Shown: piece by piece, positions 1 to 7,998 of the stretch
Position numbering within the stretch: position 1 is the first letter of the stretch
How the letters are laid out: every line of letters starts with the position of its first letter
NCBI RefSeq assembly: GCF_001514205.1
Contig: NZ_KQ948774.1
Location: 1 to 64,000, forward strand
Direction: 5' to 3'
DNA: 64,000 bases
Source of the DNA: Streptomyces griseoruber
GTDB taxonomy: Bacteria; Actinomycetota; Actinomycetes; Streptomycetales; Streptomycetaceae
The notes under the pieces: generated by a model
Told to the model about the DNA's origin: nothing
Database searches by the model: none
The model's input: the letters and a program-made list of their open reading frames with translations, nothing else
Position numbers and translations under genes: made by a program

Positions 1-22
1 GGGGGGTGTTCAGAACAGTCAT
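1..22 (-). CDS. glyA: Serine hydroxymethyltransferase, N-terminal fragment (partial)
   Basis: Only the first seven codons are in the window, reading M-T-V-L-N-T-P. That matches, from memory, the conserved LNTP near the N-terminus of actinobacterial GlyA. The gene follows gcvH on the same strand. A GAGG at 35-38 overlaps the gcvH stop and lies 12 bases before this ATG; a second ATG at position 34 is in frame but has no room for a ribosome site. GlyA interconverts serine and glycine with tetrahydrofolate, so a gcvT-gcvH-glyA operon makes metabolic sense. The call rests on seven residues plus context. Confidence 0.55.
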
Positions 23-36
23 CTGGACAGTCATCC

Positions 37-414
37 TCAGCCGGCGGTGTAGGCGGTGTACTCGTCGGCGGACAGCAGCTCCTCCTGCTCACCCGCGACG
101 CGTACCTTGAACAGCCACCCGCCCTCGAAGGGGGCGGAGTTCACCAGCGACGGGTCGTCGACGACGTCCTGGTTGACCTCGACGATCTCGCCGTCGACCG
201 GCGAGTACAGCTCGCTGACCGACTTGGTCGACTCCAGCTCACCGCAGGACTCGCCCGCGGTGACCGTGGCGCCGACCTCCGGGAGTTCCACGAAGACGAC
301 ATCGCCGAGCGCGTTGGCCGCGTGCTCGGTGATGCCCACCGTCGAGACGCCGTCCTCGGCGGCCGACAGCCACTCGTGCTCCTTGCTGTAGCGCAGCTGC
401 TGGGGGTTGCTCAT
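37..414 (-). CDS. gcvH: Glycine cleavage system H protein
   Basis: This 125-residue lipoyl carrier protein shuttles the methylamine group between the P and T proteins of the glycine cleavage complex. The lipoylation site is plain: Lys64 in the context ESTKSVSE, followed by the SPVDGEIVEVN turn typical of the family, and the length is normal. The start has AGGAGAA seven bases upstream. It lies 108 bases downstream of gcvT on the same strand and is probably co-transcribed from the riboswitch-controlled promoter. The P protein gene is not in this window. Very sure. Confidence 0.97.
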   Translation of the reverse strand: MSNPQQLRYSKEHEWLSAAEDGVSTVGITEHAANALGDVVFVELPEVGATVTAGESCGELESTKSVSELYSPVDGEIVEVNQDVVDDPSLVNSAPFEGGWLFKVRVAGEQEELLSADEYTAYTAG

Positions 415-522
415 GGCCTGAATTCTCCTGTACGCGAGGGTGTGCTGATGAAGGGGGACCGCTCAGGGCACGCGTGAGCAGCACGAATGTGCGCAGGGTC
501 ACGTGCCCGACGGGGACAGTCT

Positions 523-1641
523 CTACTTCTGGCGCTTGTAGAACGGCAGGGCCACGATCTCGTACGGCTCGTGGCTGCCCCGGATGTCCACACCGACGCC
601 CTCGGTGCCCGGCGCGGCGTGCGCGGCGTCGACGTAGGCCATCGCGATGGGCTTGCCCAGGGTGGGGGAGGGGGCGCCGGAGGTGACCTCGCCGATCACC
701 TCGCCGCCGGAGACGACCAGGAACCCGGCGCGCGGGATCCGCCGGCCCTCGGCGACCAGGCCGACCAGGACCCGCGGCGGCTTCGAGGCGGCGCGCTCGG
801 CGGCCGCCAGCAGGGCCTCGCGGCCCACGAAGTCGCCCTCCTTCTCGAACTTCACCACGCGCCCGAGGCCCGCGTCGAAGGGGGTCAGCGACGTCGACAG
901 CTCGTGCCCGTACAGCGGCATGCCCGCCTCCAGGCGCAGGGTGTCCCGGCAGGACAGACCGCAGGGGACCAGCCCGACGCCCGCGCCCGCCTCGGTCAGC
1001 GCCTGCCACAGCCGGACCGCGTGCTCGGGCTTCACGAACAGCTCGAAGCCGTCCTCGCCGGTGTAGCCGGTACGCGCGATCAGCGCGGGCACCCCGGCGA
1101 CCGTGCCCGGCAGTCCCGCGTAGTACTTCAGCCCGTCGAGGTCGGCGTCGGTGAGCGACTTCAGGATGCCCGGCGACTCGGGCCCCTGGACGGCGATCAG
1201 CGCGTACGCGTCCCGGTCGTCGCGCACCTCGGCGTCGAACCCGGCGGACCGCTCCACCAGCGCGTCCAGCACCACCTCGGCGTTGGAGGCGTTCGCGACG
1301 ACCATGAACTCGGCGTCCGCGAGCCGGTAGACGATCAGGTCGTCCAGGATGCCGCCGTCGGCCCGGCAGATCATCGTGTAGCGGGCGCGGCCCACGCCGA
1401 CCGCCGCGAGGTCGCCGACCAGGGCGTGGTTCAGCAGGTCGGCCGCCTGCGGACCGGTGACGGTGATCTCGCCCATGTGCGAGAGGTCGAAGAGCCCGGC
1501 CCGGGTCCGCACGGCGGTGTGTTCTTCACGCTCGGAGCCGTAGCGCAGCGGCATGTCCCAGCCGGCGAAGTCGGTCATCGTCGCACCGAGCGAGCGATGC
1601 AGGGCATCGAGCGCGGTGAGGCGGAGTTCGGTACTGCTCAT
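523..1641 (-). CDS. gcvT: Glycine cleavage system T protein (aminomethyltransferase)
   Basis: 372 residues. It transfers the methylene carbon from aminomethyl-lipoyl GcvH to tetrahydrofolate and releases ammonia. Visible landmarks are FDLSHMGEI at about 51-59, the YTMICRADGGILDD stretch with Asp100/Asp101 (the family's catalytic aspartate region), and the C-terminal GEVTSGAPSPTLGKPIAMAYV segment. The reading frame stays open upstream to 1902, but that part is the glycine riboswitch; the ATG at 1641 gives the conserved family N-terminus and has GGGAG about 11 bases upstream. First gene of a gcvT-gcvH(-glyA) unit, expected to be switched on by glycine. Confidence 0.97.
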   Translation of the reverse strand: MSSTELRLTALDALHRSLGATMTDFAGWDMPLRYGSEREEHTAVRTRAGLFDLSHMGEITVTGPQAADLLNHALVGDLAAVGVGRARYTMICRADGGILDDLIVYRLADAEFMVVANASNAEVVLDALVERSAGFDAEVRDDRDAYALIAVQGPESPGILKSLTDADLDGLKYYAGLPGTVAGVPALIARTGYTGEDGFELFVKPEHAVRLWQALTEAGAGVGLVPCGLSCRDTLRLEAGMPLYGHELSTSLTPFDAGLGRVVKFEKEGDFVGREALLAAAERAASKPPRVLVGLVAEGRRIPRAGFLVVSGGEVIGEVTSGAPSPTLGKPIAMAYVDAAHAAPGTEGVGVDIRGSHEPYEIVALPFYKRQK

Positions 1642-1684
1642 CGGTCGGTCGTCTCCCAAGGCATGACGGGCGAGGTCGTTCCTC

Positions 1685-1893
1685 CCCGTTCCTCCCCATC
1701 TGTCATCGGAACCTGAGAGGTTCGCCATGACCACGGACATGGTCAGGGCTTGCACCTTGGGTGGGACCGCCGGAGACGGCGGCCCGCTTTTCAGATGTGC
1801 CTCGCCCGCGCGGTAACGGGGCCTGAGAGATTCAAGGGAGGGACTTGCTCCTTCGGCGCCCCGGCGAAAACTGCTGCTGGGGACTCTCCCGCG
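1685..1893 (-). promoter_or_regulatory. Tandem glycine riboswitch upstream of gcvT
   Basis: Read on the minus strand, two copies of the glycine aptamer core follow each other. The first (about 1893-1785) starts with GCGGGAGAGTCCCC and contains GCGCCGAAGGAGCAAG and AATCTCTCAGGCCCC. The second (about 1780-1690) contains CCAAGGTGCAAGCC and GAACCTCTCAGGTTCC. These are the signature internal loops of the tandem glycine riboswitch. Established knowledge: such riboswitches activate gcv genes, including in Streptomyces griseus. About 45 bases then lead to the gcvT start. I see no obvious terminator in the leader, so control could act on translation or through a less regular terminator. Confidence 0.93.
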
Positions 1894-2081
1894 CGGATTC
1901 AAACGGCCGGTATGCAGTTGGCGCGGACATCATTGCACGCCCGCACCCGATCGTGGCAGGCCGCATCTGTAACCGGCTTGTGTCTGTACGCGCACGAAAT
2001 GACGAGGCATCGCGCATTACCTTCTCTTTACGCTCGATGGGGAGGAGGGACTTACCCGAACCCCAGGGGAGGACGATCACG

Positions 2082-2771
2082 GTGGACAGGACCACGGCGA
2101 GGACCACGGCATTCGCGACCACCTCGGCGCTCACGCTGCCCGCACTGCCCGCACAGCCCACGGGCCGGGCCCGGGAGGCCTGCGGTCCGCGGACCGTCCC
2201 CGTCGTCCGCGATCTGCGCGAGCGCGACGGCCACAGCCCGCACGGACTGCTCTTCGGCCCCCGCGACCTGGTCGTCGTCACCGGACTCCCCGGCAGCGGC
2301 AAGTCCACGCTGATGCGGCGCGCCGTGCAGGGCGCGGCGATCGACTCCCAGGACACCCGTGACCGCTGGGACGCCCGCACCCCCCGCCTCCTGCCCTACG
2401 CCCTCTACCGCCCCCTCGTCCGCCTCGCCCACTTCGCCGCGCTGCGCCGCGCCCTGCGCAGCGGCGAGGGCGTCGTCGTGCACGACTGCGGTACGCAGAC
2501 CTGGGTGCGCGACTGGCTGGCCCGCGAGGCCCGCCGCCGGGGCGGCACCCTGCACCTGCTCCTCCTCGACGTCACCCCGGACACCGCGGTCGAGGGCCAG
2601 CGCGAGCGCGGCCGCGGTGTCTCGCGGTACGCGTTCCTGCGGCACCGCAGGGCCGCCGCCCGCCTGGTCCGCGCCGTGGAGAAGGGCCGGCTGCCCGCCG
2701 GGGTCGGCTCGGCGGTGCTGCTCGACCGGGACTCGGCGGACGCCCTGAACCGGATCGGGTTCACCGCATGA
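2082..2771 (+). CDS. P-loop ATP/GTP-binding protein, kinase-like
   Basis: 229 residues from a GTG start with AGGGGAGGA about eight bases upstream. The frame is open further upstream, but that stretch lacks coding character. Residues 1-60 are Ala/Thr/Pro-rich. A clean Walker A, GLPGSGKST, lies at 68-76, followed by a D-T-R-D-R-W stretch and a C-terminal region with HDCGTQTWVRDW and LLLLDVTPD, resembling the polynucleotide/adenylyl-sulfate kinase-like AAA_33 group. It probably phosphorylates a small molecule or nucleic acid end, but the substrate cannot be read from sequence. Divergent from gcvT, upstream of two SseB proteins. Confidence 0.85.
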   Translation: MDRTTARTTAFATTSALTLPALPAQPTGRAREACGPRTVPVVRDLRERDGHSPHGLLFGPRDLVVVTGLPGSGKSTLMRRAVQGAAIDSQDTRDRWDARTPRLLPYALYRPLVRLAHFAALRRALRSGEGVVVHDCGTQTWVRDWLAREARRRGGTLHLLLLDVTPDTAVEGQRERGRGVSRYAFLRHRRAAARLVRAVEKGRLPAGVGSAVLLDRDSADALNRIGFTA

Positions 2772-2861
2772 GCCTCCCGGACCTTCCGCGGACTGAGGAA
2801 AGCCCCCTCGAACCCGCTAGCCTTTCAGCCACCACAGCGGTTCCCAGCAGGCGGTAGGCAG

Positions 2862-3662
2862 ATGGACTTCCCCCCGGCGGACTTCCCGGTCTCCCCGGAC
2901 TTCCCGGCGCAGGCACACCCCCATCCCCACAGCGGATGGCCCGGCAACGAACTGGAGGAGGTGCTCTCCGTCTCCCTCGGCATGCCCGGCGCCGGCGCGC
3001 GGATCGTGGAGGTGCTCGGGCGCAGCTTCGTCTGGGTGCCCCTGCCCAACGGCGGCGGCCCGCACAGCGGCCCCCTCGACCTGCCCACGCTGGACCTGGA
3101 GGGCCAGGTCTATGTGCCGGTGTTCAGCTCCGAGGAGCAGTTCCGCCAGGCCGCCGGCTCCCACATGTCGTACACGATCGCCCCGGCGGTCGAGTTCGCC
3201 CGCGGGCTGCCCCCGCAGGTCGGGCTGCTCGTCAACCCGGACGGCACGGTCGGTGTCCCGCTGCCCCCGCCGGCCGTGGCCGAGCTGTGCCGCACCGGCC
3301 GCACGGTGCTGGACGGACCCGCGAGCGGCGGCCGCGTCCGCCTCTTCGAGCCCGACTGGCAGGAGGATCCGATGGAGTTCCTCGCCGCGGCCTCCGCCGA
3401 GTTCGAGGCGACCGGCGTGGTCCGCACGGCCCGCCGCTGCCTCGCCGCCGTCGAGACGGCCGACCCGGTCATGTTCGTGGGCGTCGAACTCTCCCGCCTG
3501 GACCCCGAGGTCCGCGAACTCCCCCTGGACGCCCTGGGCCGGGCGTTGGGCACGACCCCGGTGAACTGGCCGGTCAACCTGATCCTCCTGGACATGGCCC
3601 AGGACCCGGTGGCCGAGTGGATGCGCGACCGCATACGGCCCTTCTACACGAGGCTCGCCTAG
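2862..3662 (+). CDS. SseB-family protein (enhanced serine sensitivity)
   Basis: 266 residues with an N-terminal Pro/His-rich stretch, an SseB-like domain (about 28-140, with YVPVFSSEEQFRQA and the hydrophobic GLLVNPDGTVGVPLP) and a second C-terminal domain (about 150-260, VEFLAAASAEFEATGVVRTARRC to WMRDRIRPFYTRLA). The SseB family is named after an E. coli gene whose overexpression makes cells serine-sensitive; the biochemical role is unknown. ATG start with AGGCGG upstream; a TAGCCT -10-like box lies at 2817-2822. A related protein follows at 3842. Placement beside glycine/serine genes is suggestive only. Confidence 0.85.
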   Translation: MDFPPADFPVSPDFPAQAHPHPHSGWPGNELEEVLSVSLGMPGAGARIVEVLGRSFVWVPLPNGGGPHSGPLDLPTLDLEGQVYVPVFSSEEQFRQAAGSHMSYTIAPAVEFARGLPPQVGLLVNPDGTVGVPLPPPAVAELCRTGRTVLDGPASGGRVRLFEPDWQEDPMEFLAAASAEFEATGVVRTARRCLAAVETADPVMFVGVELSRLDPEVRELPLDALGRALGTTPVNWPVNLILLDMAQDPVAEWMRDRIRPFYTRLA

Positions 3663-3685
3663 GAACCGCGGTGCGAGCAGCCGAC

Positions 3686-3777
3686 CTGAAGGGGCGCGGG
3701 GCCGTAGCGATATGCGGCTCCGCCGCGGGGCGCGGCAGGCCCCAACGCACCCGCACCCGCCGACGCGCAACGGGCTC
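3686..3777. repeat. Dispersed Streptomyces intergenic repeat copy
   Basis: The gap between the two SseB genes carries a GGGGCGCGGGGCCGTAGCGA / GATATGCGGCTCCGCCGCG pattern ending in ACCCGCACCCGCCGACGCG. I remember this composite as recurring in intergenic spaces of many Streptomyces chromosomes. It contains a short GCGGCTCCGCCGC hairpin, so it may act as a weak terminator or RNA-end stabiliser. Family membership is from memory and needs a genome self-search. Confidence 0.5.
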
Positions 3778-3841
3778 TGCCCCACTGGGCGCTTAAGCTG
3801 TTCACAGACGTGGGGCAATTCATGAAGAAGGGGCGGTTCAG

Positions 3842-4639
3842 GTGAGCGCCAGCGGCATCGCGGCCGGACAGGTCGAGCACATGCTGCGCCAGGTCACGCC
3901 CGGGCGCTACGACGCCTACGAGGCCCTCCTGCGCGCGCTCGCGACCCCCGCCTCCGGCCAGGTCTGGATGCTTCTGTGGCACGGCCGGGCGGGCTCCCCG
4001 GACGCCCAGTACGGGAACATGGAGGTCGACGGCCACGGCTACGCCCCCTGTGTCACCTCCGCCCAGGAACTCTCGGCGAGCGGCTGGAACCGCGGCTACG
4101 AGGTGGTCGACGGGGTCGACGTGGCCCGCACCCTCTACCCCGACCACTACGGCCTCTGGCTGAACCCGCACGCGCCGGGCGGCGGCGTCGGCATCCCCTG
4201 GCTGGACCTGCGCCGGATCGCCACCGGCCTGGACCGTCAGCCCGCCGGTCCCCTGCGGCTGTCCGAACCCGGCATCGAGATCCCCCAGTTCTACGCCCTG
4301 CTCGCGCAGAACGCCCACCGCACCCCGGCGGTCCGCGCGCTGCGCCGCGCCTGGGTGCAGCCGGCGCTGGGCGCCCCCTACCTGGCCATCGGGCTCGACG
4401 TGTACGACACCTCCCCGCCGGCCGTGGACGCCGTACGGGCGATGATGCAGCAGTCGATCGGGGCCGTACCGGACGGGCTGCCGGTGTCGACGGTCGCCAT
4501 GACCGACGAGCACGACCCGGTCGTGATGTGGATGCGGGCCGGTGCGCGCCCGTTCTACGACCGTGAGGCCCATGTCCCGGCCGCCCCGGCGCAGGCTCCC
4601 GCGGGCGGTTACGGCTACCCGCCCGCCGGCCGGTACTGA
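3842..4639 (+). CDS. Second SseB-family protein
   Basis: 265 residues, GTG start with AAGGGGCGG eight bases upstream. It shares the two-part plan of the preceding gene: an N-terminal SseB-like half with VWMLLWHGRAG and YAPCVTSAQELSASGW, and a C-terminal half with FYALLAQNAHRTPAVRALRRAW and, near the end, MWMRAGARPFYDRE, directly comparable to the WMRDRIRPFYTR of its neighbour. The last 20 residues are Pro/Ala/Gly/Tyr-rich. The two genes look like an old tandem duplication. Function unknown; cytosolic, with no signal or membrane segment. Confidence 0.85.
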   Translation: MSASGIAAGQVEHMLRQVTPGRYDAYEALLRALATPASGQVWMLLWHGRAGSPDAQYGNMEVDGHGYAPCVTSAQELSASGWNRGYEVVDGVDVARTLYPDHYGLWLNPHAPGGGVGIPWLDLRRIATGLDRQPAGPLRLSEPGIEIPQFYALLAQNAHRTPAVRALRRAWVQPALGAPYLAIGLDVYDTSPPAVDAVRAMMQQSIGAVPDGLPVSTVAMTDEHDPVVMWMRAGARPFYDREAHVPAAPAQAPAGGYGYPPAGRY

Positions 4640-4969
4640 TTTCCGGACGCCGCTTCACGGACCCTGAGTCATCATCCCGTTCTCCGACCGGAGTTCTTCG
4701 CGCGTAGATGGCGACGATAGATCACGACCTTATCCGGTATGTCCCTATTCGTCGACGTCCGCCCCCCGTTACCCGCCGTCCGGATAACGGAACCCTTCTA
4801 CCCGCATCACGTTTACGCATCCTTTCGTCGCCAACTCTGGCTACAGATCGCCAAAGCGTTGAAGACTCCCGGTCCAGGGGACTTCGTCCCTGTGTACGAC
4901 GGACTGAATGTGCCGCTACAAGCGGCAAGTGCGCGCCGGTCACCGCCGGTTGAGAGGGGTCCCTGCCAG
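4640..4969. other. 330-bp non-coding leader of the oligopeptide transporter operon
   Basis: No convincing gene; short frames here have poor codon use. The stretch is AT-richer than its surroundings. It holds an 8-bp inverted repeat, TTATCCGG at 4730-4737 and CCGGATAA at 4780-4787, and a small GGGAC-TTC-GTCCC hairpin near 4877-4891. Either may be a regulator site or a leader structure. The promoter of the operon is probably here but I cannot place it. Confidence 0.5.
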
Positions 4970-5977
4970 ATGACGGCACCATTGCACGAGCCGACCGCGG
5001 AAGCGGCCCCGAGCGCGGCTGAAGAAGCGGCGGTCGCCACCGGTGGCGCCAAGGCCGTACAGGGCCGTTCCCTGGGCCGGATCGCCTGGGAGCGCCTGAA
5101 GCGGGACAAACTCGCCCTGACCGGCGGCGTCGTGGTGCTTCTGCTCGTCGTGGTCTCGCTGCTCGCCCCGGTCATCTCGGGCCTGCTGGACCAGGACCCG
5201 AACGAGTATCACGAGAACCTCATCGACCCGCTGTTCGGCACCCCGACCGGGTCCCTCGGCGGCATCAGCGGCGAGCACCTGCTGGGCGTCGAGCCGGTCA
5301 ACGGCCGTGACATCTTCGCCCGCATCCTCTACGGCGCCCGGATCTCGCTCCTGGTCGGCTTCGCGTCCGCGGTCGTCGCCGTCGTCCTCGGCACCGTCCT
5401 CGGCATCCTCGCCGGCTTCTTCGGCGGCTGGGTCGACTCCGTCATCAGCCGCGTCATGGACGGTCTGCTCGCCTTCCCCCAGCTGCTGTTCATCATCGCG
5501 CTGGTCTCCGTCATGCCGAACGACCTGCTGGGCCTGACCGGTTCCAGCGTGCGTGTGTTCGTGATGATCCTGGTCATCGGATTCTTCGGCTGGCCGTACA
5601 TCGGACGTGTGGTCCGCGGTCAGACGCTCTCCCTGCGCGAGCGCGAGTACGTCGAGGCGGCCCGGTCCCTGGGCGCCGGGCGGCTGTACATCCTGTTCAA
5701 GGAGCTGCTGCCCAACCTCGTCGCCCCCATCGTCGTCTACACGACGATGATGATCCCCACCAACATCCTCACCGAGGCGGCCCTGAGCTTCCTGGGCGTC
5801 GGCGTCAAGCCGCCCACCGCCTCCTGGGGACAGATGCTCTCGAGCGCGATCGACTACTACGAGTCCGACCCCATGTACATGGTGGTCCCGGGTGTGGCGA
5901 TCTTCATCACCGTGCTGGCCTTCAACCTCTTCGGCGACGGCGTCCGGGACGCGCTGGACCCGAAGGCGTCCCGCTGA
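4970..5977 (+). CDS. Peptide ABC transporter permease, DppC/OppC type
   Basis: 335 residues. An Ala/Glu-rich cytoplasmic N-terminus of about 40 residues precedes TM1 (VVVLLLVVVSLLAPVI), a periplasmic-type loop with LLGVEPVNGRDIFARILYGARIS (the OppC signature), and four or five more membrane segments. The EAA loop, EYVEAARSLGAGRLYILFKE, contacts the ATPases. The ATG at 4970 was chosen because AGAGGGG lies upstream and the earlier part of the frame is non-coding in character. First gene of the operon 4970-11668; the order permease, lipoprotein, permease, ATPase, ATPase is that of bldKABCDE. Confidence 0.93.
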   Translation: MTAPLHEPTAEAAPSAAEEAAVATGGAKAVQGRSLGRIAWERLKRDKLALTGGVVVLLLVVVSLLAPVISGLLDQDPNEYHENLIDPLFGTPTGSLGGISGEHLLGVEPVNGRDIFARILYGARISLLVGFASAVVAVVLGTVLGILAGFFGGWVDSVISRVMDGLLAFPQLLFIIALVSVMPNDLLGLTGSSVRVFVMILVIGFFGWPYIGRVVRGQTLSLREREYVEAARSLGAGRLYILFKELLPNLVAPIVVYTTMMIPTNILTEAALSFLGVGVKPPTASWGQMLSSAIDYYESDPMYMVVPGVAIFITVLAFNLFGDGVRDALDPKASR

Positions 5978-6086
5978 ACCGCAAGTACCCCCGAACCGCC
6001 GCAGTACAGCCCGCACGACTGCCGCACCCCCAAACGTCCCGTGACACCGACACGGGGTCTCTCATCAATCCGGAGGATCCGAGATC

Positions 6087-7889
6087 GTGACTACCCAACG
6101 CACCTCAGGGCGGCGGAAGCAGGCGTTTGCCGCTGCCGCCGCGGTCGCCGCGCTGCTGACCACGGCGGCGTGCGGCGGTGGCGGAAGCGACGACAGCGGC
6201 AAGGGTTCGAGCACCGGTGCCGCCGGCTTCGACGCCGCGAACAACAAGGTCGCCCAGGCCTCCCTGGCCAAGAAGGGCGGCACGCTGAAGTTCGGTGGCG
6301 CCCAGGACGCCGACTCGTGGGACACCACGCGCGGTTACTACGGCTTCATGTGGAACTTCGCGCGCTACTACAGCCGCCAGCTGGTCACGGGCAAGACGGA
6401 GCCGGGCAAGGCGGGCGCCACGCTCACCCCGGACCTCGCCACCGGCCTGGCCAAGGTCACGGACGACGGCAAGACCTACACGTACACCCTGCGTGACGGG
6501 GCCACGTGGGAGGACGGCAAGCCGGTCACGTCCAAGGACGTGAAGTACGGCATCGAGCGCGTGTGGGCGCAGGACGTGCTGTCCGGCGGTCCCGTGTACC
6601 TGAAGGACGTCCTCGACCCCAAGGGCACGTACAAGGGCCCCTACAAGGACACCTCCAAGGACAAGCTCGGTCTGAAGGCGATCGACACGCCGGACGACAA
6701 GACCATCGTCTTCCACCTGCCCCAGGCCAACTCGGACTTCGAGGAGATGCTGGCCCTCGTCTCGGCCTCCCCGGTCCGCCAGGACCAGGACACCAAGTCC
6801 AAGTACGGTCTGCACCCGTTCTCGTCCGGCCCGTACAAGTTCGCCTCGTACAGCCCGGGCAAGGAACTGACCCTGGTCCGCAACGACAAGTGGAGCCAGG
6901 CCTCGGACCCGATCCGCAAGGCCTACCCGGACAAGATCACCGTCACGTTCTTCTCGGACGCCAACCAGCTCGACCAGCGTCTGCTCAACGGTGACCTCGA
7001 CCTGGACATCAACCAGACCGGCATGTCGCCGCAGGGCCGCACCACCGCCCTGAAGGAGCACAAGGGCAACCTGGACAACCCGGTCTCCGGCTACATCCGT
7101 TACGCGGTCTTCCCGCAGAGCGTGAAGCCGTTCGACAACGTCGAGTGCCGCAAGGCCGTCATCTACGGCGCCGACCACGTCTCGCTCCAGACCGCGCGCG
7201 GCGGCCCGGTGGCCGGTGGCGACATCGGCACCAACATGCTCCCGCCGTCCGTCCCGGGCGCCGAGGGCCAGAAGTACGACCCGTACGAGATCTCGGGCAA
7301 GAACAAGGCGGGCAACGCGGAGCTGGCCAAGGCGGCCCTGAAGGCCTGCGGTCAGCCGAACGGCTTCAAGACCACCATCGCGGTCCGCAACAACAAGCCG
7401 GTCGAGGTGGCCACCGCCCAGTCGCTCCAGGCGTCGCTGAAGAAGATCGGCATCGACGCGCAGATCGACCAGTACGACGGCTCGCAGACCACCGGCATCA
7501 TCGGTAGCCCCGAGAACGTGAAGAAGAAGGGCTACGGCATCATCATCATGGGCTGGGGCCCGGACTTCCCCACCGTCCAGGGCTTCGGTCTGCCCCTCTG
7601 GGACAGCAAGTACATCCTCGACAGCGGTAACTCCAACTACGCGCTGATCAAGGACAAGACGATCGACGGTCTCTTCGACTCCTACGTCACCACGCTGGAC
7701 GACGCGGGCAAGGAGAAGATCTCCTCGGAGATCAACCACAAGGTGATGGAGGGCGCGTACTACCTGCCCTTCGTCTTCGAGAAGTTCATCAACTGGCGCT
7801 CGGACAACCTCGCGAACGTCTACACGACCGACAACTACAGCGGTCAGTACGACTTCGTGAACCTCGGTCTGAAGAACCCCAAGAAGTAA
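6087..7889 (+). CDS. Oligopeptide-binding lipoprotein of ABC importer
   Basis: 600 residues, SBP_bac_5 family. The N-terminus has RR and KQ positive charges, a short Ala-rich hydrophobic segment and the lipobox LTTAAC with Cys29 as the acylated residue, followed by a Gly/Ser linker. Downstream features typical of peptide binders include YTLRDGATWEDGKPVTSKDVKYGIERVW and SSGPYKFASY. GTG start with GGAGG 12 bases upstream. The mature protein is tethered outside the membrane and delivers peptides to the two permeases. Codon use and Lys content suggest high expression. It occupies the bldKB position of the operon. Confidence 0.94.
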   Translation: MTTQRTSGRRKQAFAAAAAVAALLTTAACGGGGSDDSGKGSSTGAAGFDAANNKVAQASLAKKGGTLKFGGAQDADSWDTTRGYYGFMWNFARYYSRQLVTGKTEPGKAGATLTPDLATGLAKVTDDGKTYTYTLRDGATWEDGKPVTSKDVKYGIERVWAQDVLSGGPVYLKDVLDPKGTYKGPYKDTSKDKLGLKAIDTPDDKTIVFHLPQANSDFEEMLALVSASPVRQDQDTKSKYGLHPFSSGPYKFASYSPGKELTLVRNDKWSQASDPIRKAYPDKITVTFFSDANQLDQRLLNGDLDLDINQTGMSPQGRTTALKEHKGNLDNPVSGYIRYAVFPQSVKPFDNVECRKAVIYGADHVSLQTARGGPVAGGDIGTNMLPPSVPGAEGQKYDPYEISGKNKAGNAELAKAALKACGQPNGFKTTIAVRNNKPVEVATAQSLQASLKKIGIDAQIDQYDGSQTTGIIGSPENVKKKGYGIIIMGWGPDFPTVQGFGLPLWDSKYILDSGNSNYALIKDKTIDGLFDSYVTTLDDAGKEKISSEINHKVMEGAYYLPFVFEKFINWRSDNLANVYTTDNYSGQYDFVNLGLKNPKK

Positions 7890-7944
7890 CCCCGGCCACC
7901 CGCCGAACGGCACGAAAGGCAGGTGAAGGCCGGCGCGGCGTGAT

Positions 7945-7977
7945 CGCGGGCCACCGGAAGACCTCCGGTGGCCCGCG
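7945..7977 (+). terminator. Intercistronic stem-loop between binding protein and permease genes
   Basis: A perfect 13-bp stem, CGCGGGCCACCGG pairing with CCGGTGGCCCGCG around a 7-base loop, sits midway in the 109-bp gap. There is no T-run. Such hairpins after binding-protein genes commonly stabilise the upstream message or attenuate the downstream genes, giving much more binding protein than membrane components. That role is inference here. Confidence 0.8.
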
Positions 7978-7998
7978 GTCCGCGGCGGGCCGAGAGCT

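Noticed and set aside
1642..1902. N-terminal extension of the gcvT frame
   Set aside because: This DNA is the tandem glycine riboswitch; GcvT family similarity starts at the ATG at 1641.
4708..4982. Small frames on both strands in the opp leader
   Set aside because: Codon positions look non-coding, there is no ribosome site and no recognisable protein.
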